From assembly GCA_036925085.1 (NCBI GenBank), contig JAUPFP010000001.1, positions 18,413,342-18,477,341 of the forward strand: a stretch of 64,000 nt of DNA. Direction: 5' to 3'. The translations under genes were made by a program, and so were the position numbers. Below the pieces are notes generated by a model. That model saw only the letters and a program-made list of their open reading frames with translations. It was not told where the DNA came from and did no database searches. Position 1 is the stretch's first letter. Each line of letters starts with the position of its first letter. Source of the stretch: Brachycybe producta (taxonomy: Eukaryota > Arthropoda > Diplopoda > Playtdesmida > Andrognathidae). Shown here piece after piece: positions 1 to 11,827 of this stretch.

Positions 1-169
1 GAGACTTTGTGATGTGTTGATTTTTGCAGGATGTAAAATGAGCAAGTGCCAATAGTCAGTCTTCAGTGTGAAGATTTCAAAATAAAAGCTGATATGAGAA
101 TTCTATTGATGACAAGTATTAACCAATGAATACTCAGATATTAAAACAAAACACCAATAATATGAAGTA

Positions 170-420
170 ATTCAAGGCTATGAAAGACGTCAATACAAAA
201 TATCAAAAATAACTCAAGGCTATGAAAGATGTCAATACAAAATATCAAAAATAGAACAAGGCTATGAAAGACAGCAATACAGAATATAAAAAAATAGAAC
301 AAGGCTATGAAAGACAGCAATACAGAATATAAAAAAATAGAACAAGGCTATGAAAAATGTCAATACAAAATATAGAAAATAGAACAAGTCTATAGAAGGT
401 GACAATATGGGAAATAGAAA
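170..420. repeat. ~38-40-bp tandem repeats inside each array unit
   Basis: Six to seven units of a motif like AAGGCTATGAAAGACRTCAA followed by TACAAAATATCAAAAATA run head to tail. The same block recurs at about 3190-3440 and 6225-6475 in units 2 and 3. A diverged relative with the words AATGAAGACTC, AAAGACGTCAATG and CAATAGGCC forms the repeats at 12.6-13.1 kb. Confidence 0.8.
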
Positions 421-559
421 ATAAACAAAACACCATAAAATAACAACAATCTTATCAATTGCTTTAGTTAGCTGTTTTAAAAGTTTATTATAAAGTAATT
501 TAAAAAACTTTTAAAACTTATTTTTTTAAAAACCAAAAATACTAAACAGTGAAATAAAA

Positions 560-940
560 TAAGCAACTAAAAAAAAATTTAAAATATTTTTGACCAAAAA
601 CTAAAAATGAAAAAACAAAACCTAAAAACTTTAAAATAGCTAACTGTGAAATAAAAATAAGTAACAAAATAAAAAAACTTTAAAATATTTTTATTGCCCA
701 AAAACTAAAAATGAAAAAAAAAACAATGAAAAAACAAAACCTAAAAACTTTAAAATAGCTAACTATGAAATAAAAATAAGTAACAAAATAAAAAAAAACT
801 TTAAAATATTTTTATTGCCCAAAAACTAAAAATGAAAAAAAAACAATGAAAAAACAAAAACTTAAAAACTTTAAAATAGCTAACTATGAAATAAAAATAA
901 GTAACAAAATAAAAATAACTTTAAAATATTTTTATTGACA
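560..940. repeat. AT-rich ~118-bp tandem subrepeat, three copies
   Basis: Three head-to-tail copies (about 598-700, 701-820 and 821-938) share the words AACTAAAAATGAAAAAA, TTTAAAATAGCTAACT and AATATTTTTATTG. The block is repeated in units 2 (about 3600-3975) and 3 (about 6635-7010). It is non-coding in all frames and looks like a small satellite within the larger tandem unit. Confidence 0.75.
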
Positions 941-968
941 AAAAACTAAAAATGAAAATAAAAAACAA

Positions 969-1463
969 TTAAAAAACACACCAGTTAAAAACTTTTAAAA
1001 ACATTAAACAAATTCGAAAGTCAAAAATATTACACAAAAATTTCACGTGATGTAAAGCGATCCAAAGCTTATCCTGGCGGCGAATTTCTTCCCTCCATTC
1101 TTCCTCCTCTATTTTTTTGAGCTCCTCAGTCATTTTCGCAGCCTCTTCCATTTCTTTTATTTCTTCATTGGCATACAGCTCAAGCTCCCAATCTTCCTCA
1201 TCTAACATCAAAGGTTCCTGTTTTTCAGTTTTATCAGGTTCTTCGGAGTCTTCTTCTTCCATGTCTTCTTCTGGATATTCTGTTGAATAGTCCTCTGCTT
1301 CTTCCTCTGTGTCTTTGTCCATTTCTTCAGTCATTTCTTCTTCTATCTCATGGGTCTGTTTTATTTGCTTCTTGAAGCTGCTGATGTAAGGCCTCAACTG
1401 CTTCTTCGAGGTCCTCTAGGGTTGGCTCCTGCCCTCCATCGTTGATAAAAGTGCACATTTGTT
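969..1463 (-). pseudogene. Acidic coiled-coil ORF downstream of transposase, copy 1
   Basis: A minus-strand frame encodes a very acidic, Glu-rich segment (EEDMEEEDSEEP, then a predicted helical EEIKEMEEAAKMTEELKK stretch) ending in a hydrophobic tail. It lies directly downstream of the transposase on the same strand. A good splice acceptor (pyrimidine run, then AG) sits at 1464-1465, followed by ATG at 1458. That frame encodes an acidic leader starting MCTFINDGGQEP and stops after about 36 residues. It is one base out of phase with the long acidic frame across an 8-base A-rich run near 1368-1378. I do not recognise the protein. It may be an accessory exon of the piggyBac element or a captured host fragment. 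Confidence 0.5.
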
Positions 1464-1790
1464 CTAAAAAAGAAAAAAAAATGAAAAAGCATTAGAAAAT
1501 ATTTTTTTTAAATAAAAATATTCACCTTTTTGCTGGTGTTTTATATTCATTTTTTGTGCCTCCATTTTCTTTTGAACCAAAAGATGATTGTGTTGTATAA
1601 AAGTGAAAAGTGGCTTCTTTTATCCCCTTCAGTCATGAATAATTGTTTTTCATAAAAAAATTGTTTACTTGTTATTTTTGGCATGTTTTTTGGGGGGATT
1701 TTTCAAAAAAGTTCCATAAAATTTCGATTATCCTATCAAAAGTTATTAAATTGGAAACATTTGTAGCCAGCGTGACTCAAGCCATACAAT

Positions 1791-2945
1791 TTACAGAAAT
1801 CTTCTTTGCATATTGTAAAAACAATTACGTTTACTTGTTAGACACAAGAAAACATTACACTTTGTACACTTTACTCTAGTACGTCCTGAACAGTTGACTT
1901 TGCAACGTTGCGGAAGTCCACTAATAAGTTCAGGCCAGTGGTGGTAGCCATCAAACCTTACATCATCAACTGGCATAATTATCTGCACCCGTTTCTTTGG
2001 ATGTTGTTCATGAGGGGAAGATGATGGACGACCTCGCTTTTTTACAGAATCTTGATAGCTTTTTATCAAAGCATCTGAAACTCTATCCCAAATTCCATCA
2101 GATCAAGTGCTTTTTTTATTGGCATGTTACATGCCCTCCAATCTTTCAAATATTCAATCCAGGAATTTGCAAGAGCAAAATCAGCAAAATGAAAAATTAC
2201 TCTTACTAGCCACTTTTTAGTTTTTGCTCGAATTGGATAAAATGATAGCAGGAGGTCCTCCCATGAAGTCATTATAATGTTTTACCAATTCAGGTCGGTC
2301 AACTTCGATGTGTGCTTTTTCCTTTTCTGACCACCGTTTTACCTTATCTGGTGTCCCAATCCCAACATACGAACTAGCAAGTTGGACAATACTATTATCA
2401 TGCCATCGAACAACCACTATATCGCCATTGTCGCTAACTTTGTAATCCCATGATCTTCTGCCTTGACTGTTCAGCTGTTTATCAGTTTTTAAAGGGCAGC
2501 CTTGTAGTCGATTTGCTCTTATTGTGCCAACTGTGAGAATTCCTCGTTCTTTTAATTCTTTTATTAGTGGCAGTGATGTAAAGTAATTGTCGATAAACAA
2601 TTTCAAGTTCTGTTGTTGGGGTGCAGTTTCATAAGTCTCATTACCATTGATCCCCCAACTCCCAAATGCCGATCCTTTTCACGAATACCTGTTCCTTTTT
2701 CTTGGTAAATCTCAAAATCGTAAGCCAACCCAGATGAACCACACGAAGTTTTTTATTCCTTCAGGATTGGGTTTTCCTCGAACAAACAGTTTTATTCCAC
2801 ACCATCCTGTAAACATAATCATTTGCTCATCAATTGCCTGATATTCTTCATTTTGTAGTTCTAAGCAATGCTTCCGTACTGAATCGAGAACTGGCCTTAC
2901 TTTCCAAAATCCACACTCACCAATGATATCTCGATTATCCTGCAT
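1791..2945 (-). pseudogene. piggyBac-type transposase, 3' half, array copy 1
   Basis: Frames on the minus strand give the middle and C-terminal part of a piggyBac (PGBD) transposase. The first catalytic aspartate lies in AIDEQMIMF, the second in FIDNYFTS, followed by the KTKKW...FHFADFALANSW region and a C-terminal cysteine-rich finger (RCKVNC...VKCTKC...LC) ending at 1791. The region of the third aspartate (MGG..D) is broken by a small deletion and frameshift near 2262. Further frameshifts lie near 2090, 2610 and 2720. The N-terminal ~190 residues are missing: homology stops near 2915, where the frame runs into unrelated sequence encoding MQDNRDIIGEC. Not functional as read. Confidence 0.88.
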
Positions 2946-4002
2946 TGTGGTAAGATGTTTTCTATGTTATAGATGATCGGTGTTGATGAACTCTGATGAT
3001 TTTAGCAGCAACCACGGCAAGAGACTTTGTGATGTGTTTATTTTTGCAGGATGTAAAATGAGCAAGTGCCAATAGTCAGTCTTCAGTGTGAAGATTTCAA
3101 AATAAAAGCTGATATGAGAATTCTATTGATGACAAGTATTAACCAATGAATACTCAGATATTAAAACAAAACACCAATAATATGAAGTAATTCAAGGCTA
3201 TGAAAGACGTCAATACAAAATATCAAAAATAATTCAAGGCTATGAAAGATGTCAATACAAAATATCAAAAATAGAACAAGGCTATGAAAGACAGCAATAC
3301 AGAATATAAAAAAATAGAACAAGGCTATGAAAGACAGCAATACAGAATATAAAAAAATAGAACAAGGCTATGAAAAATGTCAATACAAAATATAGAAAAT
3401 AGAACAAGTCTATAGAAGGTGACAATATGGGAAATAGAAAATAAACAAAACACCATAAAATAACAACAATCTTATCAATTGCTTTAGTTAGCTGTTTTAA
3501 AAGTTTATTATAAAGTAATTTAAAAAACTTTTAAAACTTATTTTTTTAAAAACCAAAAATACTAAACAGTGAAATAAAATAAGCAACTAAAAAAAAATTT
3601 AAAATATTTTTGACCAAAAACTAAAAATGAAAAAAAAAAATGAAAAAACAAAACCTGAAAACTTTAAAATAGCTAACTGTGAAATAAAAATAAGTAACAA
3701 AATAAAAAAACTTTAAAATATTTTTATTGCCCAAAAACTAAAAATGAAAAAAAAAAACAATGAAAAAACAAAACCTAAAAACTTTAAAATAGCTAACTAT
3801 GAAATAAAAATAAGTAACAAAATAAAAAAAAACTTTAAAATATTTTTATTGCCCAAAAACTAAAAATGAAAAAAAAACAATGAAAAAACAAAAACTTAAA
3901 AACTTTAAAATAGCTAACTATGAAATAAAAATAAGTAACAAAATAAAAATAACTTTAAAATATTTTTATTGACAAAAAACTAAAAATGAAAATAAAAAAC
4001 AA

Positions 4003-4498
4003 TTAAAAAACACACCAGTTAAAAACTTTTAAAAACATTAAACAAATTCGAAAGCCAAAAATATTACACAAAAATTTCACGTGATGTAAAGCGATCCAAA
4101 GCTTATCCTGGCGGCGAATTTCTTCCCTCCATTTTTCCTCCTCTATTTTTTTGAGCTCCTCAGTCATTTTCGCAGCCTCTTCCATTTCTTTTATTTCTTC
4201 ATTGGCATACAGCTCAAGCTCCCAATCTTCCTCATCTACCATCAAAGGTTCCTGTTTTTCAGTTTTATCAGGTTCTTCGGAGTCTTCTTCTTCCATGTCT
4301 TCTTCTGGATATTCTGTTGAATAGTCCTCTGCTTCTTCCTCTGTGTCTTTGTCCATTTCTTCAGTCATTTCTTCTTCTATCTCATGGATCTGTTTTTTTT
4401 TGCTTCTTGAAGCTGCTGATGTAAGGCCTCAACTGCTTCTTCGAGGTCCTCTAGGGTTGGCTCCTGCCCTCCATCGTTGATAAAAGTGCACATTTGTT
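4003..4498 (-). pseudogene. Acidic coiled-coil ORF, copy 2
   Basis: Second copy of the acidic frame at 969-1463, with the splice-acceptor-like site and ATG (4493-4491) preserved. The A-run joining the leader and the long acidic frame is 9 bases here, against 8 in copies 1 and 3, so the two halves are out of phase in every copy. Single substitutions (Leu to Val in LMxDEEDW, Glu to Lys) separate it from copy 1. Confidence 0.48.
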
Positions 4499-4825
4499 CT
4501 AAAAAAGAAAAAAAAATGAAAAAGCATTAGAAAATATTTTTTTTAAATAAAAATATTCACCTTTTTGCTGGTTTTTTATATTCATTTTTTGTGCCTCCAT
4601 TTTCTTTTGAACCAAAAGATGATTGTGTTGTATAAAAGTGAAAAGTGGCTTCTTTTATCCCCTTCAGTCATGAATAATTGTTTTTCATAAAAAAATTGTT
4701 TACTTGTTATTTTTGGCATGTTTTTTGGGGGGATTTTTCAAAAAAGTTCCATAAAATTTCGATTATCCTATCAAAAGTTATTAAATTGGAAACATTTGTA
4801 GCCAGCGTGACTCAAGCCATACAAT

Positions 4826-5980
4826 TTACAGAAATCTTCTTTGCATATTGTAAAAACAATTACGTTTACTTGTTAGACACAAGAAAACATTACACTTTGT
4901 ACACTTTACTCTAGTACGTCCTGAACAGTTGACTTTGCAACGTTGCGGAAGTCCACTAATAAGTTCAGGCCAGTGGTGGTAGCCATCAAACCTTACATCA
5001 TCAACTGGCATAATTATCTGCACCCGTTTCTTTGGATGTTGTTCATGAGGGGAAGATGATGGACGACCTCGCTTTTTTACAGAATCTTGATAGCTTTTTA
5101 TCAAAGCATCTGAAACTCTATCCCAAATTCCATCAGATCAAGTGCTTTTTTTATTGGCATGTTACATGCCCTCCAATCTTTCAAATATTCAATCCAGGAA
5201 TTTGCAAGAGCAAAATCAGCAAAATGAAAAATTACTCTTACTAGCCACTTTTTAGTTTTTGCTCGAATTGGATAAAATGATAGCAGGAGGTCCTCCCATG
5301 AAGTCATTATAATGTTTTACCAATTCAGGTCGGTCAACTTCGTTGTGTGCTTTTTCCTTTTCTGACCACCGTTTTACCTTATCTGGTGTCCCAATCCCAA
5401 CATACGAACTAGCAAGTTGGACAATACTATTATCATGCCATCGAACAACCACTATATCGCCATTGTCGCTAACTTTGTAATCCCATGATCTTCTGCCTTG
5501 ACTGTTCAGCTGTTTATCAGTTTTTAAAGGGCAGCCTTGTAGTCGATTTGCTCTTATTGTGCCAACTGTGAGAATTCCTCGTTCTTTTAATTCTTTTATT
5601 AGTGGCAGTGATGTAAAGTAATTGTCGATAAACAATTTCAAGTTCTGTTGTTGGGGTGCAGTTTCATAAGTCTCATTACCATTGATCCCCCAACTCCCAA
5701 ATGCCGATCCTTTTCACGAATACCTGTTCCTTTTTCTTGGTAAATCTCAAAATCGTAAGCCAACCCAGATGAACCACACGAAGTTTTTTATTCCTTCAGG
5801 ATTGGGTTTTCCTCGAACAAACAGTTTTATTCCACACCATCCTGTAAACATAATCATTTGCTCATCAATTGCCTGATATTCTTCATTTTGTAGTTCTAAG
5901 CAATGCTTCCGTACTGAATCGAGAACTGGCCTTACTTTCCAAAATCCACACTCACCAATGATATCTCGATTATCCTGCAT
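4826..5980 (-). pseudogene. piggyBac-type transposase, 3' half, array copy 2
   Basis: Copy of the pseudogene at 1791-2945 with the same frameshifts, the same loss of the third-aspartate region and the same 5' truncation into the MQDNRDIIGEC-coding sequence. One protein-level difference is seen: Asn for Ile in the EKEKAHxEVDRPEL segment. Shared lesions mean the copies were duplicated after the gene had died. Confidence 0.87.
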
Positions 5981-7036
5981 TGTGGTAAGATGTTTTCTAT
6001 GTTATAGATGATCGGTGTTGATGAACTCTGATGATTTTAGCAGCAACCACGGCAAGAGACTTTGTGATGTGTTGATTTTTGCAGGATGTAAAATGAGCAA
6101 GTGCCAATAGTCAGTCTTCAGTGTGAAGATTTCAAAATAAAAGCTGATATGAGAATTCTATTGATGACAAGTATTAACCAATGAATACTCAGATATTAAA
6201 ACAAAACACCAATAATATGAAGTAATTCAAGGCTATGAAAGACGTCAATACAAAATATCAAAAATAATTCAAGGCTATGAAAGATGTCAATACAAAATAT
6301 CAAAAATAGAACAAGGCTATGAAAGACAGCAATACAGAATATAAAAAAATAGAACAAGGCTATGAAAGACAGCAATACAGAATATAAAAAAATAGAACAA
6401 GGCTATGAAAAATGTCAATACAAAATATAGAAAATAGAACAAGTCTATAGAAGGTGACAATATGGGAAATAGAAAATAAACAAAACACCATAAAATAACA
6501 ACAATCTTATCAATTGCTTTAGTTAGCTGTTTTAAAAGTTTATTATAAAGTAATTTAAAAAACTTTTAAAACTTATTTTTTTAAAAACCAAAAATACTAA
6601 ACAGTGAAATAAAATAAGCAACTAAAAAAAAATTTAAAATATTTTTGACCAAAAACTAAAAATGAAAAAAAAAAATGAAAAAACAAAACCTAAAAACTTT
6701 AAAATAGCTAACTGTGAAATAAAAATAAGTAACAAAATAAAAAAACTTTAAAATATTTTTATTGCCCAAAAACTAAAAATGAAAAAAAAAACAATGAAAA
6801 AACAAAACCTAAAAACTTTAAAATAGCTAACTATGAAATAAAAATAAGTAACAAAATAAAAAAAAACTTTAAAATATTTTTATTGCCCAAAAACTAAAAA
6901 TGAAAAAAAAACAATGAAAAAACAAAAACTTAAAAACTTTAAAATAGCTAACTATGAAATAAAAATAAGTAACAAAATAAAAATAACTTTAAAATATTTT
7001 TATTGACAAAAAACTAAAAATGAAAATAAAAAACAA

Positions 7037-7531
7037 TTAAAAAACACACCAGTTAAAAACTTTTAAAAACATTAAACAAATTCGAAAGCCAAAAATATTA
7101 CACAAAAATTTCACGTGATGTAAAGCGATCCAAAGCTTATCCTGGCGGCGAATTTCTTCCCTCCATTCTTCCTCCTCTATTTTTTTGAGCTCCTCAGTCA
7201 TTTTCGCAGCCTCTTCCATTTCTTTTATTTCTTCATTGGCATACAGCTCAAGCTCCCAATCTTCCTCATCTAACATCAAAGGTTCCTGTTTTTCAGTTTT
7301 ATCAGGTTCTTCGGAGTCTTCTTCTTCCATGTCTTCTTCTGGATATTCTGTTGAATAGTCCTCTGCTTCTTCCTCTGTGTCTTTGTCCATTTCTTCAGTC
7401 ATTTCTTCTTCTATCTCATGGATCTGTTTTTTTTGCTTCTTGAAGCTGCTGATGTAAGGCCTCAACTGCTTCTTCGAGGTCCTCTAGGGTTGGCTCCTGC
7501 CCTCCATCGTTGATAAAAGTGCACATTTGTT
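7037..7531 (-). pseudogene. Acidic coiled-coil ORF, copy 3
   Basis: Third copy of the acidic frame. It lies ~330 bases downstream of the most complete transposase copy and on the same strand, which is the best argument that it was once part of the same transcription unit. Acceptor-like AG is near 7532-7533 and ATG at 7526-7524. The 8-A run near 7430 again puts leader and acidic body out of phase. Confidence 0.48.
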
Positions 7532-7858
7532 CTAAAAAAGAAAAAAAAATGAAAAAGCATTAGAAAATATTTTTTTTAAATAAAAATATTCACCTTTTTG
7601 CTGGTTTTTTATATTCATTTTTTGTGCCTCCATTTTCTTTTGAACCAAAAGATGATTGTGTTGTATAAAAGTGAAAAGTGGCTTCTTTTATCCCCTTCAG
7701 TCATGAATAATTGTTTTTCATAAAAAAATTGTTTACTTGTTATTTTTGGCATGTTTTTTGGGGGGATTTTTCAAAAAAGTTCCATAAAATTTCGATTATC
7801 CTATCAAAAGTTATTAAATTGGAAACATTTGTAACCAGCGTGACTCAAGCCATACAAT

Positions 7859-9642
7859 TTACAGAAATCTTCTTTGCATATTGTAAAAACAATTACGTTT
7901 ACTTGTTAGACACAAGAAAACATTACACTTTGTACACTTTACTCTAGTACGTCCTGAACAGTTGACTTTGCAACGTTGCGGAAGTCCACTAATAAGTTCA
8001 GGCCAGTGGTGGTAGCCATCAAACCTTACATCATCAACTGGCATAATTATCTGCACCCGTTTCTTTGGATGTTGTTCATGAGGGGAAGATGATGGACGAC
8101 CTCGCTTTTTTACAGAATCTTGATAGCTTTTTATCAAAGCATCTGAAACTCTATCCCAAATTCCATCAGATCAAGTGCTTTTTTTATTGGCATGTTACAT
8201 GCCCTCCAATCTTTCAAATATTCAATCCAGGAATTTGCAAGAGCAAAATCAGCAAAATGAAAAATTACTCTTACTAGCCACTTTTTAGTTTTTGCTCGAA
8301 TTGGATAAAATGATAGCAGGAGGTCCTCCCATGAAGTCATTATAATGTTTTACCAATTCAGGTCGGTCAACTTCGATGTGTGCTTTTTCCTTTTCTGACC
8401 ACCGTTTTACCTTATCTGGTGTCCCAATCCCAACATACGAACTAGCAAGTTGGACAATACTATTATCATGCCATCGAACAACCACTATATCGCCATTGTC
8501 GCTAACTTTGTAATCCCATGATCTTCTGCCTTGACTGTTCAGCTGTTTATCAGTTTTTAAAGGGCAGCCTTGTAGTCGATTTGCTCTTATTGTGCCAACT
8601 GTGAGAATTCCTCGTTCTTTTAATTCTTTTATTAGTGGCAGTGATGTAAAGTAATTGTCGATAAACAATTTCAAGTTCTGTTGTTGGGGTGCAGTTTCAT
8701 AAGTCTCATTACCATTGATCCCCCAACTCCCAAATGCCGATCCTTTTCACGAATACCTGTTCCTTTTTCTTGGTAAATCTCAAAATCGTAAGCCAACCCA
8801 GATGAACCACACGAAGTTTTTTATTCCTTCAGGATTGGGTTTTCCTCGAACAAACAGTTTTATTCCACACCATCTTGTAAACATAATCATTTGCTCATCA
8901 ATTGCCTGATATTCTTCATTTTGTAGTTCTAAGCAATGCTTCCGTACTGCATCCAGAACTGGCCTTACTTTCCAAAGTTTATCTTCGTTAGTGTGGTCTT
9001 CATTGTTGTTCACACAGTGAATATTGGTCCTAAGCTTAAAATACCTGTTAATTGCGATGGCTTCAGCAATGCCAGGAATCCTGGTAACTTGCGACCAATA
9101 TTGGCGAATTCTTGAAAGTTTTAAATTTCCCATTTTAATATTCATGCCCAAAAATTTCTGTATTTCTTTTGCTGAAGTTTCAATGGAAGTTCCTGATTGC
9201 TGAATTGAGTAGATATTTGTCTGTTCAGCAAGCAATTCAATTAAATCGTCATTAAAATATGCAGAAAAATATTCAAAAGGAGTTTGAATAGGTGGATCTT
9301 CATGTGCATTAAAAATCGGCCATGAAATGTCTTCTGGTGGAGTGAAATCTCTTGACTTCCATGTTAGTTTTGAAACTACATTTTTTCGTCTAACAGTTGA
9401 AGTTGTTATCGGGTCTTCTATTGCTGATTCATCAGTTTCAGGATCAAGAACTTCATTTGGTATGTGTTGATCATCAAGTGCATTTGTGTGTTGAGTCAAT
9501 AATAAATCTTCAACATCTGAATCGTTGTCATCATCCGAAATTTCAACATCTGATGCATAACCTCCTGCTGCTAGTCTCTCAAGTAAGGCTGTTGCTGCAG
9601 AATCAGGGAAATGCTGATGAGAATTATCAAGTGCTGCTCGAC
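7859..9642 (-). pseudogene. piggyBac-type transposase, near full length, array copy 3
   Basis: This copy keeps the N-terminal half missing from copies 1 and 2. From a splice-acceptor-like AG at 9643-9644 the frame stays open through an acidic leader (ISDDDNDSDVEDLL), a PGBD N-terminal domain with FEYFSAYFNDDLIELLAEQT, and WKVRPVLDAVRKHC into the first catalytic Asp (AIDEQMIMF). The second Asp (FIDNYFTS) follows after two frameshifts, near 8780 and 8680. The third-Asp region is deleted and frameshifted near 8330. One more base is lost near 8160 before the C-terminal cysteine finger. It belongs to the piggyBac DDD transposase family (cut-and-paste at TTAA) but cannot be active as read. Terminal inverted repeats were not identified. 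Confidence 0.9.
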
Positions 9643-9644
9643 CT

Positions 9645-9990
9645 TAAATTAAAAAAAATCTAATATGCACAAGAAGCAAATACAAATCACAAAAAACAGC
9701 ATAGTAGCAATTTTTAATGAAACAAGTGTATTTTTAAAAGTAGTGACTTTTGTGTGAAGTTAGTCACAATGTGCACAAATGTTTCCAACACTTTGATTTC
9801 ATTTTATAGTAAAGTTAAATAACTTTTTATATAACTTTAAAAACATTAGTACATGCTTTTAACCTACTTACAAGATTGTTTGTAGAACAGGGAGGCATCC
9901 ATTTTAGATTGAAAAAAATGTAAAAATATAAAAAAATAACCAATAGATGGCAGCATAAATCAATAAAACAGGCCTGCACAAATGTTTCCA
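9645..9990. other. AT-rich spacer, no feature seen
   Basis: Between the transposase 5' exon and the Polinton remnant there are only AT-rich bases with stops in all frames. A TTAA lies at 9644-9647, next to the exon edge, but no inverted repeat accompanies it. Confidence 0.5.
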
Positions 9991-9993
9991 ATG

Positions 9994-11765
9994 TTACAAT
10001 AACCTTGTAAAGTAAAAATTTTGGGCGAGGGTTGCGAGTGGAGCGGATAAGAATTGAAAACTATCTAGGAACACGAGATCATCGACGATGAAGCTCGTAT
10101 AGCGCTCAATATTCAAAGGAATAATGCTAATGGGCTTTTCCGTTTTAATCCTACCTAGGGCTTTAACGATAAACAGCGAAACACGGCAAGTAAGAGCGGT
10201 TACGTAAAGTGGCATTACAACTGAAGCATGCTGCACCCCTGTAATTGTTTCCCGGAAGATGGTGATCGTGATCTCTTACTTTGCCCGTAATAAACTCATT
10301 GAACTCCGTCTGACAAGTGTAGCAATGGATGGCTTTCTGAAAGTTTTCCTCGTCTTCGTTCGTCATGACCATATAGACTATTGGGGCCGATTTCAACAAT
10401 TCACTGGCTTTGTCTCTTAAGGCATTGCCGAGTTCATAAGCGGGATCTTGGGACCTTTTACATTCGTGAGCTACAACCTTACCGTGATAATCAATGATAG
10501 CGTAAGAATAAGAGCAAGCTTCGTGTTTTTGGATAGTTTTGGTATAGGAAGTACTCGGATTTTGAGTCGGGCCACTCACTTTTTGGATGAGGCTTTCAAA
10601 ATCAAAATAAGCTACGTACAGGCAGCGCAAAGCCTTATGAAAATCGTTAAACTTTAAAATGCAATCCTCTTTGCTCGATAAAAGAACATTCGCCGATTTA
10701 TGCTCTTCGCACATGGGGCGATGCCTTTCTAAAGCGCTTTCAACAGTAAACCCTTGACAACATCGGTAACAAAAAAATTTCCTTTTAAATCCATCATGAC
10801 CCATTAATCGAGCGATATTTCGAATGAGAAAGTAATGTTTGTCATGAAGAAGGAGATTTATTTTTCTATTCGAGTTGGAACTACTTAACTGAAGAGGAAC
10901 GATGTATTATCATAACCGAAAACGTTAATTTTGAGATTATTCGCAATTTCGAATTTTGAAATTTGGTTTAAGGCAACGGGGTAGTCAAGCATGGATGTAT
11001 CGAGTGAGCCTTCTAATTTCTTATTATTATTCTATTGGGATGGTCGCCCCATGCTACCGGATGCAAATGAGCTAGTACACACCATAAAAAACATTTGGCA
11101 TCTTTCGCTGTGATATTTAAAATTGATTTCTTATTTTTTAATGAAACGGGAAGTTTCCCCGAAGGTCCCTCTTTATACGGTCTGTAGTTACAAATTTTGA
11201 TATTGATGTCTTCGATGGGATCGATCACCCAACCCGAACCTCTATTAATGAAAGCTTCTATCGCGCTTAAGATCTGCATTTCATATTCTCGCAAGTACTG
11301 TTTTATTTCTGAGCGATGCATAATAAGCTTCATATTACTACAAAAATAAGAAACGTTGGTTTCGTAAGTCCTTATCGCTTCATTGTTTTCATAAATGATT
11401 TTTGGCTTGATAAAATGAATGCGCAAACATAATTGAAATTTAAATCTTATTTTATTAGACCACCATCCCACCAACAAATTCATCACATCATCGTAGATAT
11501 GTTGGAAATAGTCTCTAGGGTCCTGAATATTAGACCCATTCATATGTTTTAAAGTAGCTAATAAGCCCCCAAACCCCGTTTTATGTATAACAAAAGCATC
11601 TGATAAAAATATGTCATGAATATTATTTAAATGGGTTAACCATTCTGTTTTAGTATTAAATTGTGAATAACAAAGATTACATTTTTCTTTGGTAGACCCG
11701 ATAACATGCGCATTTAGAAAATGTTCACTTGAGTTATCCGGCTGTCCGCATATGAAACAATTCAT
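9994..11765 (-). pseudogene. Polinton/Maverick-type protein-primed DNA polymerase B, N-terminal part
   Basis: Minus-strand frames join into the N-terminal half of a family-B, protein-primed polymerase of the Polinton/adintovirus kind. In order: a CXXC/HXXXXH finger at the start (CFICGQ, then CNLCYSQF...HLNNIH), the SGWVID...LPVSLKNKKS segment, KDAKCFLWCVLA, INVFGYDN and HYFLIRNIARL. Then come a CYRCC finger, Exo I as YFDFESL, an endonuclease-VII-like VRDHDHH...YRGAAC..CN motif, and the LFIVKALGR...FLDSFQFL exonuclease region. Breaks lie near 11010 (frame change), 10880 (TAA) and 10230. The polymerase palm motifs are absent, because the gene is cut at about 9994. It is a dead remnant; no major capsid, ATPase or integrase of such an element is in the window. 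Confidence 0.88.
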
Positions 11766-11827
11766 TTTTGAAAATCGAATCCCAATTTACCCAATACAGT
11801 AGGCACTTGATTAAGTTTGGTGATTAA

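Larger units (their letters stand above)
1..8978. repeat. Three-copy tandem array of ~3.03-kb units carrying piggyBac remnants
   Basis: Unit 1 spans 1-3020, unit 2 spans 3021-6055, and unit 3 runs from 6056 to about 8978, where it passes into the 5' part of a piggyBac transposase that units 1 and 2 lack. Line-by-line comparison shows near identity. Differences are a 15-base indel near 620/3640, poly-A length changes and scattered substitutions. Each unit reads, left to right: a short repeat block, an AT-rich ~118-base subrepeat block, an acidic ORF on the minus strand, and the 3' half of a transposase pseudogene on the minus strand. Window position 1 equals the chosen unit start, so the array probably continues upstream. 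Collapsed or artificially expanded assembly cannot be excluded. Confidence 0.93.

Noticed and set aside
1643-2209. Plus-strand 78- and 70-residue ORFs repeated in each array unit
   Set aside because: Antisense shadows of the piggyBac pseudogene; their conservation reflects recent duplication of the whole unit.
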